From: Actinokineospora xionganensis
GTDB lineage: Bacteria; Actinomycetota; Actinomycetes; Mycobacteriales; Pseudonocardiaceae
Length of the DNA: 64,000 nt
Reading direction: 5' to 3'
Assembly (NCBI RefSeq): GCF_014323725.1
Contig: NZ_JABVED010000004.1
Coordinates: 1-64,000 of the forward strand
The translations under genes were made by a program, and so were the position numbers. Shown in pieces: positions 10,166-18,101 of the stretch. Position 1 is the first letter of the stretch; each line of letters begins with the position of its first letter. The notes under the pieces were generated by a model. That model was not told the DNA's origin. It saw nothing but the letters and a program-made list of their open reading frames with translations, and did no database searches.

Positions 10166-11290
10166 GTGCGGACACCATTGGAGCGGATGCGCAAATACAC
10201 TGTCTGGACGCTGGTGGGCGCCGCGGGGATCATCGCGCTGCTCCTCGCCGCCGAGGTTCAGCTGCGCAGCCCGTGGCTGCTGGTGTGCGTGGCGGTCGTC
10301 GTGCCGCAGTACGTGCGGATCAGCGCGATCGCGATGCCCGGGCTGGGTATCCGCGGCGCGAAGCCCTGGGAGATCCCCGCCACCGCCGTCGTCGCGGTGG
10401 GCGCGTGGTGGGCGAGCCTCACGACCCTGCCGCTGGGTCTGGGCTGGGCCATGCTGCCCGCGAGCATCCTGGCCGCGGTCGCCGCCTGCCACACCGGCGC
10501 CACCCGATGGGCTGTCACGGTCCTGGGAAGCGCGTTGATCGGGTTGTCCGGCCTGGGCGCGGCCAAGCTGGCGGGCACGACGCCGGACGATCCCGTGCCA
10601 TGGACGCTGGTCATCTCGGCGTTCAGCGTCGTGTTCGTGCTGAGCAACCTCATCCAGGTGTGGCTGTGGTCGGTGATCCGCCAACTCGACGACGCCCGGG
10701 CGCTCGCGGCCGACCTCGCGGTGGCCGAGGAACGCCTGCGCTTCGCCGCCGAGCTGCACGACGTGCAGGGGCACCACCTGCAGGCCATCGCTTTGAAGGG
10801 TGAACTCGCGGAACGTCTCATCGGCCACGACGACGACGCCGCGCGCACCCAGGCCGCCGCGGTCAGCGAGTTGGCCCGGCAGGCGCTGCGCGAGACCCGC
10901 GGCGTCGTGCACGGCTACCGCCGCACCAGCCTGTCCACCGAGATCGGCAACGCCGTCGACATCCTGCGCGCGGCGGGAATCGCGGCGGCGGTCGACGGCG
11001 ACGCCACCCTCGTCCCGCCCGCGCTGCAGCCGCTGTTCGGCGCGCTGGTGCGTGAGGGGACCACGAACATCCTGCGGCACACCACCGCGGGCGTGTGCGA
11101 TCTGGTGGTGTCGGTGGCCGACGGGCGGGCGCGGGTTCGGCTGAGCAACGACGGTGTCCGACCGAGGACCGGCGATCCCGGCAGTGGCATCGACAGCCTG
11201 CGTGAGCGGTTCGCCGCCATCGGCGGGCAGCTGCGCACCGAGGACACAGGCAGCCGGTTCGCGCTGGTCGGCGAGGCGGCCGTCGGATGA
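10166..11290 (+). CDS. sensor histidine kinase, DesK/NarL type
   Basis: A 374-residue membrane sensor kinase. Four to five hydrophobic segments occupy about residues 10-165, followed by a HisKA_3 dimerisation domain with the phosphoacceptor His198 in AAELHDVQGHHLQ. An HATPase_c domain ends the protein (N-box near EGTTNILRHT, G-box GDPGSGIDSLRERF). The GTG at 10166 is 6 nt after a TACATT -10-like hexamer (10154-10159) with no Shine-Dalgarno, so a leaderless message is likely. Its stop overlaps the response regulator start (ATGA). It probably controls the divergent ABC exporter. Confidence 0.88.
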   Translation: MRTPLERMRKYTVWTLVGAAGIIALLLAAEVQLRSPWLLVCVAVVVPQYVRISAIAMPGLGIRGAKPWEIPATAVVAVGAWWASLTTLPLGLGWAMLPASILAAVAACHTGATRWAVTVLGSALIGLSGLGAAKLAGTTPDDPVPWTLVISAFSVVFVLSNLIQVWLWSVIRQLDDARALAADLAVAEERLRFAAELHDVQGHHLQAIALKGELAERLIGHDDDAARTQAAAVSELARQALRETRGVVHGYRRTSLSTEIGNAVDILRAAGIAAAVDGDATLVPPALQPLFGALVREGTTNILRHTTAGVCDLVVSVADGRARVRLSNDGVRPRTGDPGSGIDSLRERFAAIGGQLRTEDTGSRFALVGEAAVG

Positions 11291-11883
11291 TCCGGGTGGT
11301 GCTGGCCGACGACGAGGACCTCATCCGCGGCGCGCTCGCTGCGCTGCTGGAGTTGGAGCCCGACATCACGGTGGTGGCCGAGGTGAGCGACGGCGACGCG
11401 GCGCTCGCCGCCGTGGAGCGGCTGTCGCCGGACATCGCCGTGCTTGACCTGGAGATGCCCCGGCGCGACGGGGTCGCCGCCGCGGAGGCGATCGGCAACC
11501 GTGCCGCGGTGGTGATCGTGACCCGGCACGCGCGACCGGGGGTGCTCAAGCGGGCGCTGGCGGCGGGGGTGCGTGGGTTCGTCCCGAAGACGACCCCGGC
11601 GTCGCGGCTGGCGACGATCCTGCGTGACGTGCACGCGGGCGGGCGCTACGTCGACTCGGAGATCGCGGCCACCGCGCTGACCGAGGACACCTGCCCGCTG
11701 ACGGCCCGGGAACTGCAGGTGCTGCGCCACACCCGGCGCGGCGGGTCGGTCCAGGACATCGCTCGGAGCGTCCATCTGGCCAACGGCACGGTTCGCAACT
11801 ACCTGTCCTCGGCGATGGCCAAGCTGGGGGTCTCGTCGCGGCACGACGCCGCCAGGGTCGCGTGGGATGAAGGCTGGATCTAG
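11287..11883 (+). CDS. response regulator, NarL/LuxR family
   Basis: A 198-residue two-domain regulator: receiver domain with acidic pair DDED near the N-terminus, phosphorylated Asp54 (VLDLEMP) and conserved Lys in VPKT, then a LuxR-type HTH (LTARELQVLRHT to NGTVRNYLSSAMAKL). It is the cognate partner of the overlapping kinase gene. Its TAG stop and that of the convergent XRE gene share one CTAG tetramer (11880-11883), so the two genes end on each other. Confidence 0.9.
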   Translation: MIRVVLADDEDLIRGALAALLELEPDITVVAEVSDGDAALAAVERLSPDIAVLDLEMPRRDGVAAAEAIGNRAAVVIVTRHARPGVLKRALAAGVRGFVPKTTPASRLATILRDVHAGGRYVDSEIAATALTEDTCPLTARELQVLRHTRRGGSVQDIARSVHLANGTVRNYLSSAMAKLGVSSRHDAARVAWDEGWI

Positions 11884-12098
11884 GGCTGGTCCTCGTCGTC
11901 GACCCACTCGAGCAGGTCACCGGGTTGGCAGTCGAGCACCTTGCACATGGCCTCGAGGGTGCTGAACCGCACCGCCTTCGCGCGGCCGTTCTTCAACACC
12001 GCGACATTCGCGGGGGTAAGCCCGACCCGCTCGGCGAACTCCCCGACACTCATCTTGCGCTTGGCCAACTCGACGTCGACGCGGACCACGATCGGCAT
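11880..12098 (-). CDS. XRE-family (YozG-type) transcriptional regulator
   Basis: A 72-residue helix-turn-helix protein. The fold is plain from KRKMSVGEFAERVGLTPANV to LEAMCKVLDCQPGDLLEWV, as in the small Cro/C1-type regulators paired with DUF2975 membrane proteins. The start ATG shares a base with the stop of the upstream gene (TGATG at 12096-12100). It is the downstream member of a two-gene unit whose first member is frameshifted. Confidence 0.88.
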   Translation of the reverse strand: MPIVVRVDVELAKRKMSVGEFAERVGLTPANVAVLKNGRAKAVRFSTLEAMCKVLDCQPGDLLEWVDDEDQP

Positions 12099-12578
12099 CA
12101 GATCACCGCTTCCATGTCGGCCCGCAGCGTGGTGGCCCGCCGCAGGAGCGCGCGCATCACCACCATCAGCAAGCCCAGCACGGTGGCGCCCACCGACAGC
12201 AGGAAGATCAGAAGCGGCAGCCCGGGGTCGTCGGCGTTGAAGCCGACGTAGAGGAAGACACCCACCAGCACGACCCAGCCCGCGGCGATGGCCCACACGA
12301 TCGCGTCCACCCAGCCGAGGGCGGCGTCGCTGAAGATGCGGTCGTCCCTGACCAGGGAGAGCAGCTTCCAGGTGCACACGATCACCACCTGGACGCACAG
12401 CACCCAGAAGATCGTGACCGCGGTCGCCGGCCACCGAAGGTAGGCGAAAATCAGGCAACTCCTGAGCCATGTGTGCGAACTTGCCAGGGAGGGACATGAT
12501 CTGGAAGAGGACCAAGATCCCGAACAGCATCACGAGGAAGATCCTGAGCAGGGTTGCAGCTAGACGTTCTGTGGTCAT
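12098..12578 (-). pseudogene. DUF2975 membrane protein, broken by a 1-base frameshift
   Basis: The reading starts at ATG 12578 (MTTERLAATLLRIFLVML) and gives one membrane span up to GKFAHMAQELPDF. It then leaves frame and continues one base out as AYLRWPATAVTIFWVLCVQ, through three more spans to TGA 12098. Removing one T from the run of four at 12447-12450 (AAAA on the plus strand) restores a single continuous protein of about 159 residues with four membrane segments. That is the expected DUF2975 length, and the partner XRE gene is intact. Either a recent mutation or a homopolymer sequencing error explains it. Confidence 0.85.
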
Positions 12579-12730
12579 GCATCGAATATCGGTGGTTGCC
12601 TATTGAAAGTCATTCGTTACCTATCGACCCACGTTCGGATCCGTTGCGCGATGCCAGCCGCCCGCGCGGACGGGCAGCCGGAGAACGGCTGCGGCTCAGC
12701 GGATCGCCTTGCTGCTCGACATGAAGCCAG

Positions 12731-12765
12731 GCCCCGCCACGCCTGAACGCCGGGCGTGGCGGGGC
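12731..12765 (-). terminator. terminator of the lipase gene
   Basis: A perfect 13-bp inverted repeat (GCCCCGCCACGCC with GGCGTGGCGGGGC) and a 9-nt loop lie 6 nt beyond the lipase stop codon. No T-run follows, which is usual for actinomycete hairpin terminators. Confidence 0.8.
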
Positions 12766-12771
12766 GGTTGC

Positions 12772-13902
12772 TCAGCAGTTGCCGGAGGCTGAGGCGCCTG
12801 CGAGTCGGTCGGCCACCCACTGGGTGACCAGCGGACTCAGATAGGCGGCGGTTTGGGAATGGCCGCCGGTATCGACCTGCCAGTAGGTGAGTTTGGCGCC
12901 CTTGCCGCACCACTGCGGCCGCAGCGCGGCGCTCACCGCCACGGGGATGATCTCGTCGCCGGTCGAGTGGTACATCAGCGTCGGCGCCGTGGGCGCGCGG
13001 GTGCCGAGGTTCTGCTCGGCGAGCCGGGCGCTCCACTCGGGACGGTTGAGAACGTCGGTGGTCGTGTAGTCGGCGAGCCGGCGGTTGGCGTACTTGCCGA
13101 AGTCCGATCCACAGTCGTCCCGGATGTCGGCGTAGGCGGCGTGGCCGGCGGCGTTGAGGTAGTTGGTCAGCGCCAGTTCCGGGTAGGCGGCGTTGAGCCC
13201 GACACCCGCGGCGAGGACCAACCCGAAATTCGCACCGCCGTCGTTGGCGTCGGCGACACGACGCAGATCCGACGGCGCCGCGCCGACGGCGAAGCCCTTG
13301 ATGTTCAGGTCCGGGGCGTAGGCCGGGGCGATCTCCGCGGCCCACCCGGCGGTCTGTCCGCCCTGTGAGTAGCCGACCACCGCGACCGGCGCCTTCGGCG
13401 ACAACCCGGCGCCAGTCAGCCGAGTGCTCGCGCGGACAACGTCCAACACGGCGTTGCCTTGCGCGCGGCCCGCGGTGTAGGTGTGGTCGCCCGGCGTGCC
13501 AAGGCCTTCATAATCGGTGACCGCGACCGCGAAACCCTTGCGGGCGTACTGATGGATCAGCCCACCCTCGAACTCAGTGCCGCGCTGCAACCCGACCGAA
13601 GGCGCGCACTGGTCGCCGAGACCGTGGGTGCCGGGCCCGTAGCCCACGATGGCACCGGTCCGTTCGTTGGGAACGATCACCGTGCCACTGACCGCAGTGG
13701 ACGCCCCGGTGGCGGACGTCGAACGGTAGGTGATCTTCCAAACCCGGGCGTACTCGAACCCGGGCGCCCAGATGGTTTGGGCGCTGACGATGTCGCCCGC
13801 CCTGGCCGCCGAGCCGGCGGGTTCAGCGGCGGCCGGGACGGCGAGGGTTGAGCCGACCAGAGCCAAGGCCGCCAGGGAGACTACTTTGCGCGAACGGGTC
13901 AT
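12772..13902 (-). CDS. secreted lipase, LIP (secretory lipase) family
   Basis: A 376-residue exported alpha/beta hydrolase. The signal peptide (MTRSRKVVSLAALALVGSTL, cleavage near AAAEP) is followed by the secretory-lipase core with the nucleophile elbow VGYSQGG (Ser179). Asp316 (HSTGDEIIP) and His348 (DTGGHSQ) complete a plausible triad. Cys99, Cys264, Cys332 and Cys376 could form two disulfides. The ATG at 13902 follows an AAGGAGGA ribosome site; an in-phase frame reaches 13938 but would spoil the signal peptide. Likely substrates are triglycerides or esters outside the cell. Confidence 0.9.
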   Translation of the reverse strand: MTRSRKVVSLAALALVGSTLAVPAAAEPAGSAARAGDIVSAQTIWAPGFEYARVWKITYRSTSATGASTAVSGTVIVPNERTGAIVGYGPGTHGLGDQCAPSVGLQRGTEFEGGLIHQYARKGFAVAVTDYEGLGTPGDHTYTAGRAQGNAVLDVVRASTRLTGAGLSPKAPVAVVGYSQGGQTAGWAAEIAPAYAPDLNIKGFAVGAAPSDLRRVADANDGGANFGLVLAAGVGLNAAYPELALTNYLNAAGHAAYADIRDDCGSDFGKYANRRLADYTTTDVLNRPEWSARLAEQNLGTRAPTAPTLMYHSTGDEIIPVAVSAALRPQWCGKGAKLTYWQVDTGGHSQTAAYLSPLVTQWVADRLAGASASGNC

Positions 13903-13969
13903 GCGCTCCTCCTTGAGCGTCGATCCGACGGTAAACATGAAAGCCTTTCGCCCTTACTTGCCAGTACCG

Positions 13970-14305
13970 CTGAACGGGCGAACCGGGACCGCCGGGTGGT
14001 GGGGTTCACCCAGTGGGTCGCGTGGGGGCGACGAATTGGACGGGCGGGGGTTTGGCGGGACGGGCGGTGCAGCGGGTCGAGGACACCGCGATCCGAGGGA
14101 CACCGCGATCCGAGGGACACCGCAGTCGGTGAAGGACTGCTGCCACTGAACGGGCGAACCCGGGCCGGGTGGCGTGGTTCACCTAGTGGGCCGTGCGGGT
14201 TGGCGCGGCAATCTGGACAGGCGGTTTCGGCGGAACACGCGAGGCAGCGGATCCAGGACACCGCGACCCAAGGGGGCACCACGGTCGGCCGAAGGACTAC
14301 TGCCG
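13970..14305. repeat. degenerate tandem repeat, two units of about 160-176 bp
   Basis: The 530 bp between the lipase start and the next ABC gene hold no convincing gene. Two diverged direct copies begin with the same CTGAACGGGCGAACC (13970 and 14146). They continue in step through a GGTTCAC..AGTGGG block, a GGACACCGCGA block and a GAAGGACT.CTGCC block. A third copy seems to begin at about 14306 (CGAACGAATG) and then fades. The similarity is in DNA rather than in any one reading frame. Confidence 0.7.
14081..14123. repeat. 17-bp tandem repeat, 2.5 copies
   Basis: GGACACCGCGATCCGAG is repeated head to tail at 14081-14097 and 14098-14114, with a partial third copy. It sits inside the first larger repeat unit and accounts for that unit being about 16 bp longer than the second. 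Confidence 0.85.
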
Positions 14306-14387
14306 CCGAACGAATGCTGGGCTCGGTCAGCGGTGGCGGGGTGGCATTGGGTTTGCTCGATAGGCGCTGGGTCGCGGCGCCTGGGGC

Positions 14388-14415
14388 GCGGTGTGCCGGG
14401 TGCGGTGTGCCGGGT
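14388..14415. repeat. 14-bp tandem repeat, two copies
   Basis: GCGGTGTGCCGGGT occurs twice in direct succession, followed by a partial GCGGTGG, just downstream of the ABC ATPase stop codon at 14433. Confidence 0.8.
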
Positions 14416-14432
14416 GCGGTGGCGTTCTTCGG

Positions 14433-15155
14433 CTAGGGGCGCGGTGGGTGATCGGCGGGCGCCTTTCGCGCCGGGAGTAGATCGTGGTCTGCCAAGGGTT
14501 TGCTGGTTCGACCGTCGCGCATAGTCACGGTTTTGTCGGCGAGGTCCAGGTGTTCGACGTCGTGGGTGACCACGACGGTCGCTGTCGCCGATTCCTTCGT
14601 GATCTCGCGCAACAGGGTCATCACCTGCCTTCCGCGCTCCCGGTCGAGCGCCGAGGTGGGTTCGTCGACGAGGAGGACCGCCGGGTCGCCCATGAGGGCA
14701 CGGGCGACCCCGACCCGCTGCCGTTCGCCGCCCGAGAGTTGATGGGGTCGGCGGTGTTCTTTGCCGGTCAGGCCAACCCTGTCCAACAGTTCGTGTGCCC
14801 GGTCTTCGCGCGGCCGCCCGACCATGGTGCCGACCAGCATGAGTTGGTCGAGCGCGGTCAGCGAGGCGAGCAGGTTCGACTGCTGGAACACGAATCCGAT
14901 CCGCTCCCGCCGGACTCGGTCGCGGGCGGCCGGGCTCCGCGCGCTGACGTCTTGGCCCGCGATGCGGACCGTGCCTGAGGCTGGGGTGACCAGCAGTCCC
15001 GCGACGGCGAGCAGGCTCGACTTCCCCGAACCGGACGGGCCGGTCACCGCGACCAACTCGCCCGCTTCGACGGTGAGCGCGGCGTCGTCGAGGGCGACCA
15101 GGTCGCGGTCGCCGTCGGGGTAGAGCAAGCGTAGGGATTCCAGCCGCAACGTCAT
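14433..15155 (-). CDS. ABC transporter ATP-binding protein, LolD/MacB type
   Basis: A 240-residue ATPase with Walker A (VTGPSGSGKSSLL), Q-loop (FVFQQSNLLASLT), signature (LSGGERQRVGVARAL), Walker B (VLLVDEPTSALD) and the switch His (VVVTHDVEHLD). It belongs to the subfamily that partners FtsX-like permeases in lipid, lipoprotein or peptide efflux. The start ATG overlaps the stop of the last of three mini-ORFs that separate it from its permease. The minus-strand unit is divergent from the kinase at 16666. Confidence 0.92.
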   Translation of the reverse strand: MTLRLESLRLLYPDGDRDLVALDDAALTVEAGELVAVTGPSGSGKSSLLAVAGLLVTPASGTVRIAGQDVSARSPAARDRVRRERIGFVFQQSNLLASLTALDQLMLVGTMVGRPREDRAHELLDRVGLTGKEHRRPHQLSGGERQRVGVARALMGDPAVLLVDEPTSALDRERGRQVMTLLREITKESATATVVVTHDVEHLDLADKTVTMRDGRTSKPLADHDLLPARKAPADHPPRP

Positions 15156-15268
15156 CGAGACACTCCCAGTGCAGTCAACGAACCAACGATGGTCACGCGG
15201 TCAAGGCCGACCAAACCGCGATCGCCGTCGAGGCAAAGCAAGCACGGCGACTCCAGCCGCAACGTCAT
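15152..15268 (-). CDS. mini-ORF 3 of the triplicated junction
   Basis: A 38-codon frame. Its first part copies the ATPase N-terminus (MTLRLESP..) and its last part the permease C-terminus (SLTALGVSR). Its ATG lies in the stop of mini-ORF 2 (TGATG) and its own TGA overlaps the ATPase ATG (ATGA). It probably has no function of its own, but translation through it would keep the ATPase coupled to the permease. Confidence 0.5.
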   Translation of the reverse strand: MTLRLESPCLLCLDGDRGLVGLDRVTIVGSLTALGVSR

Positions 15269-15381
15269 CAAGACACCCCCAACGCAAACCACGAACCAAC
15301 GATGGTCACGCGGTCGAGGGCCACGAGGCCGCGGTCGCCGTCGGGGTAGAGCAAGCGCAGGGATTCCAGTCGCAACGTCAT
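15268..15381 (-). CDS. mini-ORF 2 of the triplicated junction
   Basis: A 37-codon frame, the best-preserved copy. The first 17 residues (MTLRLESLRLLYPDGDR) equal the true ATPase N-terminus. The tail (RVTIVGSWFALGVS) is a diverged permease end. It is joined by overlapping stop/start codons to mini-ORF 1 and mini-ORF 3. Confidence 0.5.
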   Translation of the reverse strand: MTLRLESLRLLYPDGDRGLVALDRVTIVGSWFALGVS

Positions 15382-15503
15382 CGGGACGCTCCCTGTGCGG
15401 TCAACGAACCAGCGGGGGGAACGCGGTCGAGGGCGACCAAACCGCTGCCGCCGTGGGGGTACGGCGGGTAGGGCAGGTCGACGGATTGCAGTCGCGAGGT
15501 CAT
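15378..15503 (-). CDS. mini-ORF 1 of the triplicated junction
   Basis: A 41-codon frame starting in the permease stop (ATGA at 15500-15503). It is the most diverged copy of the ATPase start (MTSRLQSVDLPYPPYP) but keeps a faithful permease tail (SLTAQGASR). Its TGA overlaps the next mini-ORF start. Confidence 0.5.
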   Translation of the reverse strand: MTSRLQSVDLPYPPYPHGGSGLVALDRVPPAGSLTAQGASR

Positions 15504-16531
15504 CGGGAGGCTCCCAGTGCGGTCAGTGGGTCGACGGTGGTCACGCGGCGGACCGCTATGGCGGCGCCGGATATGCCGACGGTGATCATGAGGGTCAGGG
15601 GAATCAAGACGGTTCCGCCGTCGACGACGAACGGGACCGCCTGGCGGGCCAACAGGCCCAACCCTGTCGCTGCCGCCGCTCCGGTGACGGTGCCGAGGGC
15701 GAGCACCACGGCGGCCTGTCCCAGGGCGTCCCGCAGGAGGTAGCCGCGCGAGGCTCCCATGGCTCGGACGACGGCGAGGTCCGGGCCGCGTTGCATGGTC
15801 CAGACGGTGAAGAAGGCGCCGACGACCAAGGCAGAGACTATGAGCAGCAGCACCCTGATCATGGTCAGTGAGCCCTGTTCGGCGGCGTACCCACCGACGG
15901 CGTCGTACGCGTCCTCCCTGGTGAGCACCAGCGTCCCGGTGGCCGCTCCGATGTCGGCGGGGTCTGCGGGGTCTGCGGTCAGCTCCAGCAGGACGCCGGT
16001 AAGGCTCTCGGAGCGGGCGATCTTGTGCCAGGTGCCGATGGCCGTGTGCACCACTGGGAGGTGGCTGAACGATGTCTCGTCACCCACGGCGGCCACGGTC
16101 AGGCGCTGCCCGCCGAGTTCGACCTCGGTGCCCGGGGCCACTCCGAGACTGTCGGGAACGCGCACTTGGTCGGGTAGGAGCGAGCTGTCGGTGCCGAACA
16201 CGCTGACCGGGGCGGTCTTGTCACCGGCGGTCAGCCTGCTTGTGCTGATACCCAGCGGCCGGGCCGCGCGGACGCCGGGTTGGGCGCCGAGGCGATCGAC
16301 AGTGTCGACGGGCAGTGCGCTGAGGGCGAACTGCGGGTCGGTCTGGCCGGGCGGAGCGGCGAGGGCGACGTGCTCAGTGGGGAGCGCGGAGATGGCGGAG
16401 ACGCTCGCCGCGCCGAGTCCCGAGGTCAGACCGGTCAGGAGGACGACCATCAGGGTCATCAGGCTGATGACCGCGCCGAGCAGCGCGAATCGGCCTCGGG
16501 CGAAGCGGAGGTCTCGCAGGGCGATGAACAT
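15500..16531 (-). CDS. ABC transporter permease, FtsX/MacB-like
   Basis: A 343-residue permease with the FtsX layout: one N-terminal span (about 17-40), an extracytoplasmic domain of roughly 200 residues, then three C-terminal spans (about 227-330). The C-terminal RRVTTVDPLTALGAS is the family's usual ending. It pairs with the LolD-like ATPase, from which it is now separated by three copies of the gene junction. The first ATG (MFIALRDLRFARGRFALLG) is a typical start. Confidence 0.88.
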   Translation of the reverse strand: MFIALRDLRFARGRFALLGAVISLMTLMVVLLTGLTSGLGAASVSAISALPTEHVALAAPPGQTDPQFALSALPVDTVDRLGAQPGVRAARPLGISTSRLTAGDKTAPVSVFGTDSSLLPDQVRVPDSLGVAPGTEVELGGQRLTVAAVGDETSFSHLPVVHTAIGTWHKIARSESLTGVLLELTADPADPADIGAATGTLVLTREDAYDAVGGYAAEQGSLTMIRVLLLIVSALVVGAFFTVWTMQRGPDLAVVRAMGASRGYLLRDALGQAAVVLALGTVTGAAAATGLGLLARQAVPFVVDGGTVLIPLTLMITVGISGAAIAVRRVTTVDPLTALGASR

Positions 16532-16665
16532 GGCTCCAGCGTGGCGTGGCGTGGGATCTCCGGCATCCGTCGAGAGTTCAGGTTCTGGGAATCAAAGGAC
16601 GCGGGAGAATCTCAGTCAAAAGTTGCAGGCGCCCCCGCCGACAGCCCATTAACGTTGAGTCCGAG

Positions 16666-17790
16666 ATGGACACCACGCCGAATTCCGCCATGACCGTGCT
16701 GCGCAAGGCCCAGCACGGGCTGTTCGCCGTCCTCGTGATCGTCGCGGCCGTACGGACCGCACAGGGCGGGTCACCGTGGGTGGGCGCGCTCGGCGGCGCC
16801 GGGCTCCTCGCGTGGTACGCGCTCGGCCCGCTGACGAAGGCGCGGATGTGGTGGCTCGGCATCCTGGTCGCGGGCTGGATCACCCTGAGCGTCTACGGCG
16901 CGGACTGGGTGTGGGTGGCGTTCCCGCTGTTCTTCCTCTGCCTGCGCGTGCTCCCCACGCCAGTCGGGCAAGTCGCCGTCGGCGTGCTCACCTTGATCGC
17001 CGCGGCCGGGTTCATGTGGCACCGCGGCGCACTGGACGTCGCCGCTCTGGTCGGGCCGGTGATCGGCGCGGCCGTGGCGATCGTCATGACCGCCGTGTAC
17101 GACACGATGCGCGCCGACGCCGCCGCGCGCGCCGAACTGCTCAAGGAACTGCTTTCCGCGCAAAAGAAACTGCGGGAGAGCGAACGCCAGGCGGGTGCGA
17201 TCGGCGAACGGGAGCGGCTGGCCCGCGAGATCCACGACACGATCACCCAGGGCTTGACGAGCATCGTGTTCCTGTTACAGGCGGGCGGGCGCACGCATCT
17301 GGACACCGCCCTGAGTACCGCGCAGGCGAGCCTCGATGAGTCCCGCAGGCTGATCACCGCTCTCACCCCGGCCGAACTGAACGGCCGCCCGCTGGCCGAC
17401 GCGCTGAAGAGGGTCACGGGCGACTCGATGCGGGTGGGCCTCGACACCGCGCTCGTGGTCGACGGCACCCCATACCGGCTGCCGACTTCCACCGAGGTCG
17501 CGCTGCTGCGGGTCGCGCAAGGCGCGCTCGCCAACGTCCGGCTCCACGCCCGGGCGACCAAGGCGCGGGTCACCCTGACCTATCAGCCCGGCGTGGTCCG
17601 CCTCGACATCGCCGACAACGGCCAGGGCTTCGACCCGCACGAACCCCCGGTGGGCAAGGGATCCGGGATCGGACTGTCGTCGATGCGCGGGCGGCTCGGC
17701 GAGGTCGGCGGCATCCTGATCGTCGAGTCGACCCCGGGCGAGGGCAGCGCGCTGAGCGCGACCGTCCCGGCCCCGGAGATGCCCTCATGA
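16666..17790 (+). CDS. sensor histidine kinase, NarL/LiaS type
   Basis: A 374-residue kinase. Hydrophobic segments fill about residues 20-140, followed by a short coiled linker. The HisKA_3 domain carries the phosphoacceptor His190 in LAREIHDTITQGL, and an HATPase_c domain follows (NVRLHARAT; DNGQGFDP; GIGLSSMRGRL). The ATG at 16666 lies 10 nt after a TTAACGTT element that resembles a -10 site; the longer in-phase frame upstream is probably untranslated. It is divergent from the FtsX/LolD operon, which it likely regulates through the response regulator at 18098. Confidence 0.87.
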   Translation: MDTTPNSAMTVLRKAQHGLFAVLVIVAAVRTAQGGSPWVGALGGAGLLAWYALGPLTKARMWWLGILVAGWITLSVYGADWVWVAFPLFFLCLRVLPTPVGQVAVGVLTLIAAAGFMWHRGALDVAALVGPVIGAAVAIVMTAVYDTMRADAAARAELLKELLSAQKKLRESERQAGAIGERERLAREIHDTITQGLTSIVFLLQAGGRTHLDTALSTAQASLDESRRLITALTPAELNGRPLADALKRVTGDSMRVGLDTALVVDGTPYRLPTSTEVALLRVAQGALANVRLHARATKARVTLTYQPGVVRLDIADNGQGFDPHEPPVGKGSGIGLSSMRGRLGEVGGILIVESTPGEGSALSATVPAPEMPS

Positions 17791-18101
17791 CCCGACTGCC
17801 ACCGGGCGGAGACCAGTCGGGCGGCGACGGGTCGGGCCTTCACTCGAGATCCACAAGCGACCAGCACGCCCAAACCGGCCGCGGGTCGGGCACACGAGCC
17901 GGTCGCAAAGCCCACTCGGTGACGCCGAACGCGGTGATCAGAACCGAGCCAGGCGTCCCCAGTGCTACTCCACGCGGACCCCGGGCCGCGCCGAGCCGCG
18001 CGAGGTCGCGGCGTTCGCCAGGTCAGCACACTGATGCCGTTCGCGCGCACTCGGTGGGGTGTTTGACCATGGTGTCGGATGTGGTCAAGCGGTGGTCATG
18101 A
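17787..18101 (+). CDS. possible 104-residue protein between kinase and regulator
   Basis: Kinase and regulator genes of this type normally overlap; here 307 nt separate them. A 104-codon frame bridges the gap, starting in the kinase stop (ATGA) and ending in the regulator start (ATGA). The product is hydrophilic, rich in Ser, Arg and Gly, and matches nothing I recognise. Its third codon positions are less G/C-biased than those of its neighbours. It may be an inserted or decayed stretch that kept the two coupling signals rather than a functional gene. Confidence 0.3.
   Translation: MTRLPPGGDQSGGDGSGLHSRSTSDQHAQTGRGSGTRAGRKAHSVTPNAVIRTEPGVPSATPRGPRAAPSRARSRRSPGQHTDAVRAHSVGCLTMVSDVVKRWS

Larger units (their letters stand above)
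15152..15503 (-). repeat. triplicated permease-ATPase gene junction
   Basis: Between the FtsX permease stop and the ATPase start lie three tandem units of about 114-126 bp. Read on the minus strand, each unit is a copy of the first 23-26 codons of the ATPase gene fused to the last 12-16 codons of the permease gene. The fusion point is at ..LVALD|RV... The copies have diverged, least in the middle one. The arrangement is what repeated unequal exchange across the original stop/start junction would leave. Confidence 0.9.

Noticed and set aside
14081-14123. CRISPR-like short repeats
   Set aside because: The 17-bp copies are contiguous, without spacers, and no cas gene is present in the window.
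16546-16665. N-terminal extension of the histidine kinase
   Set aside because: The extra 40 residues are not membrane-like, and the region holds the likely promoter. The ATG at 16666 fits better.
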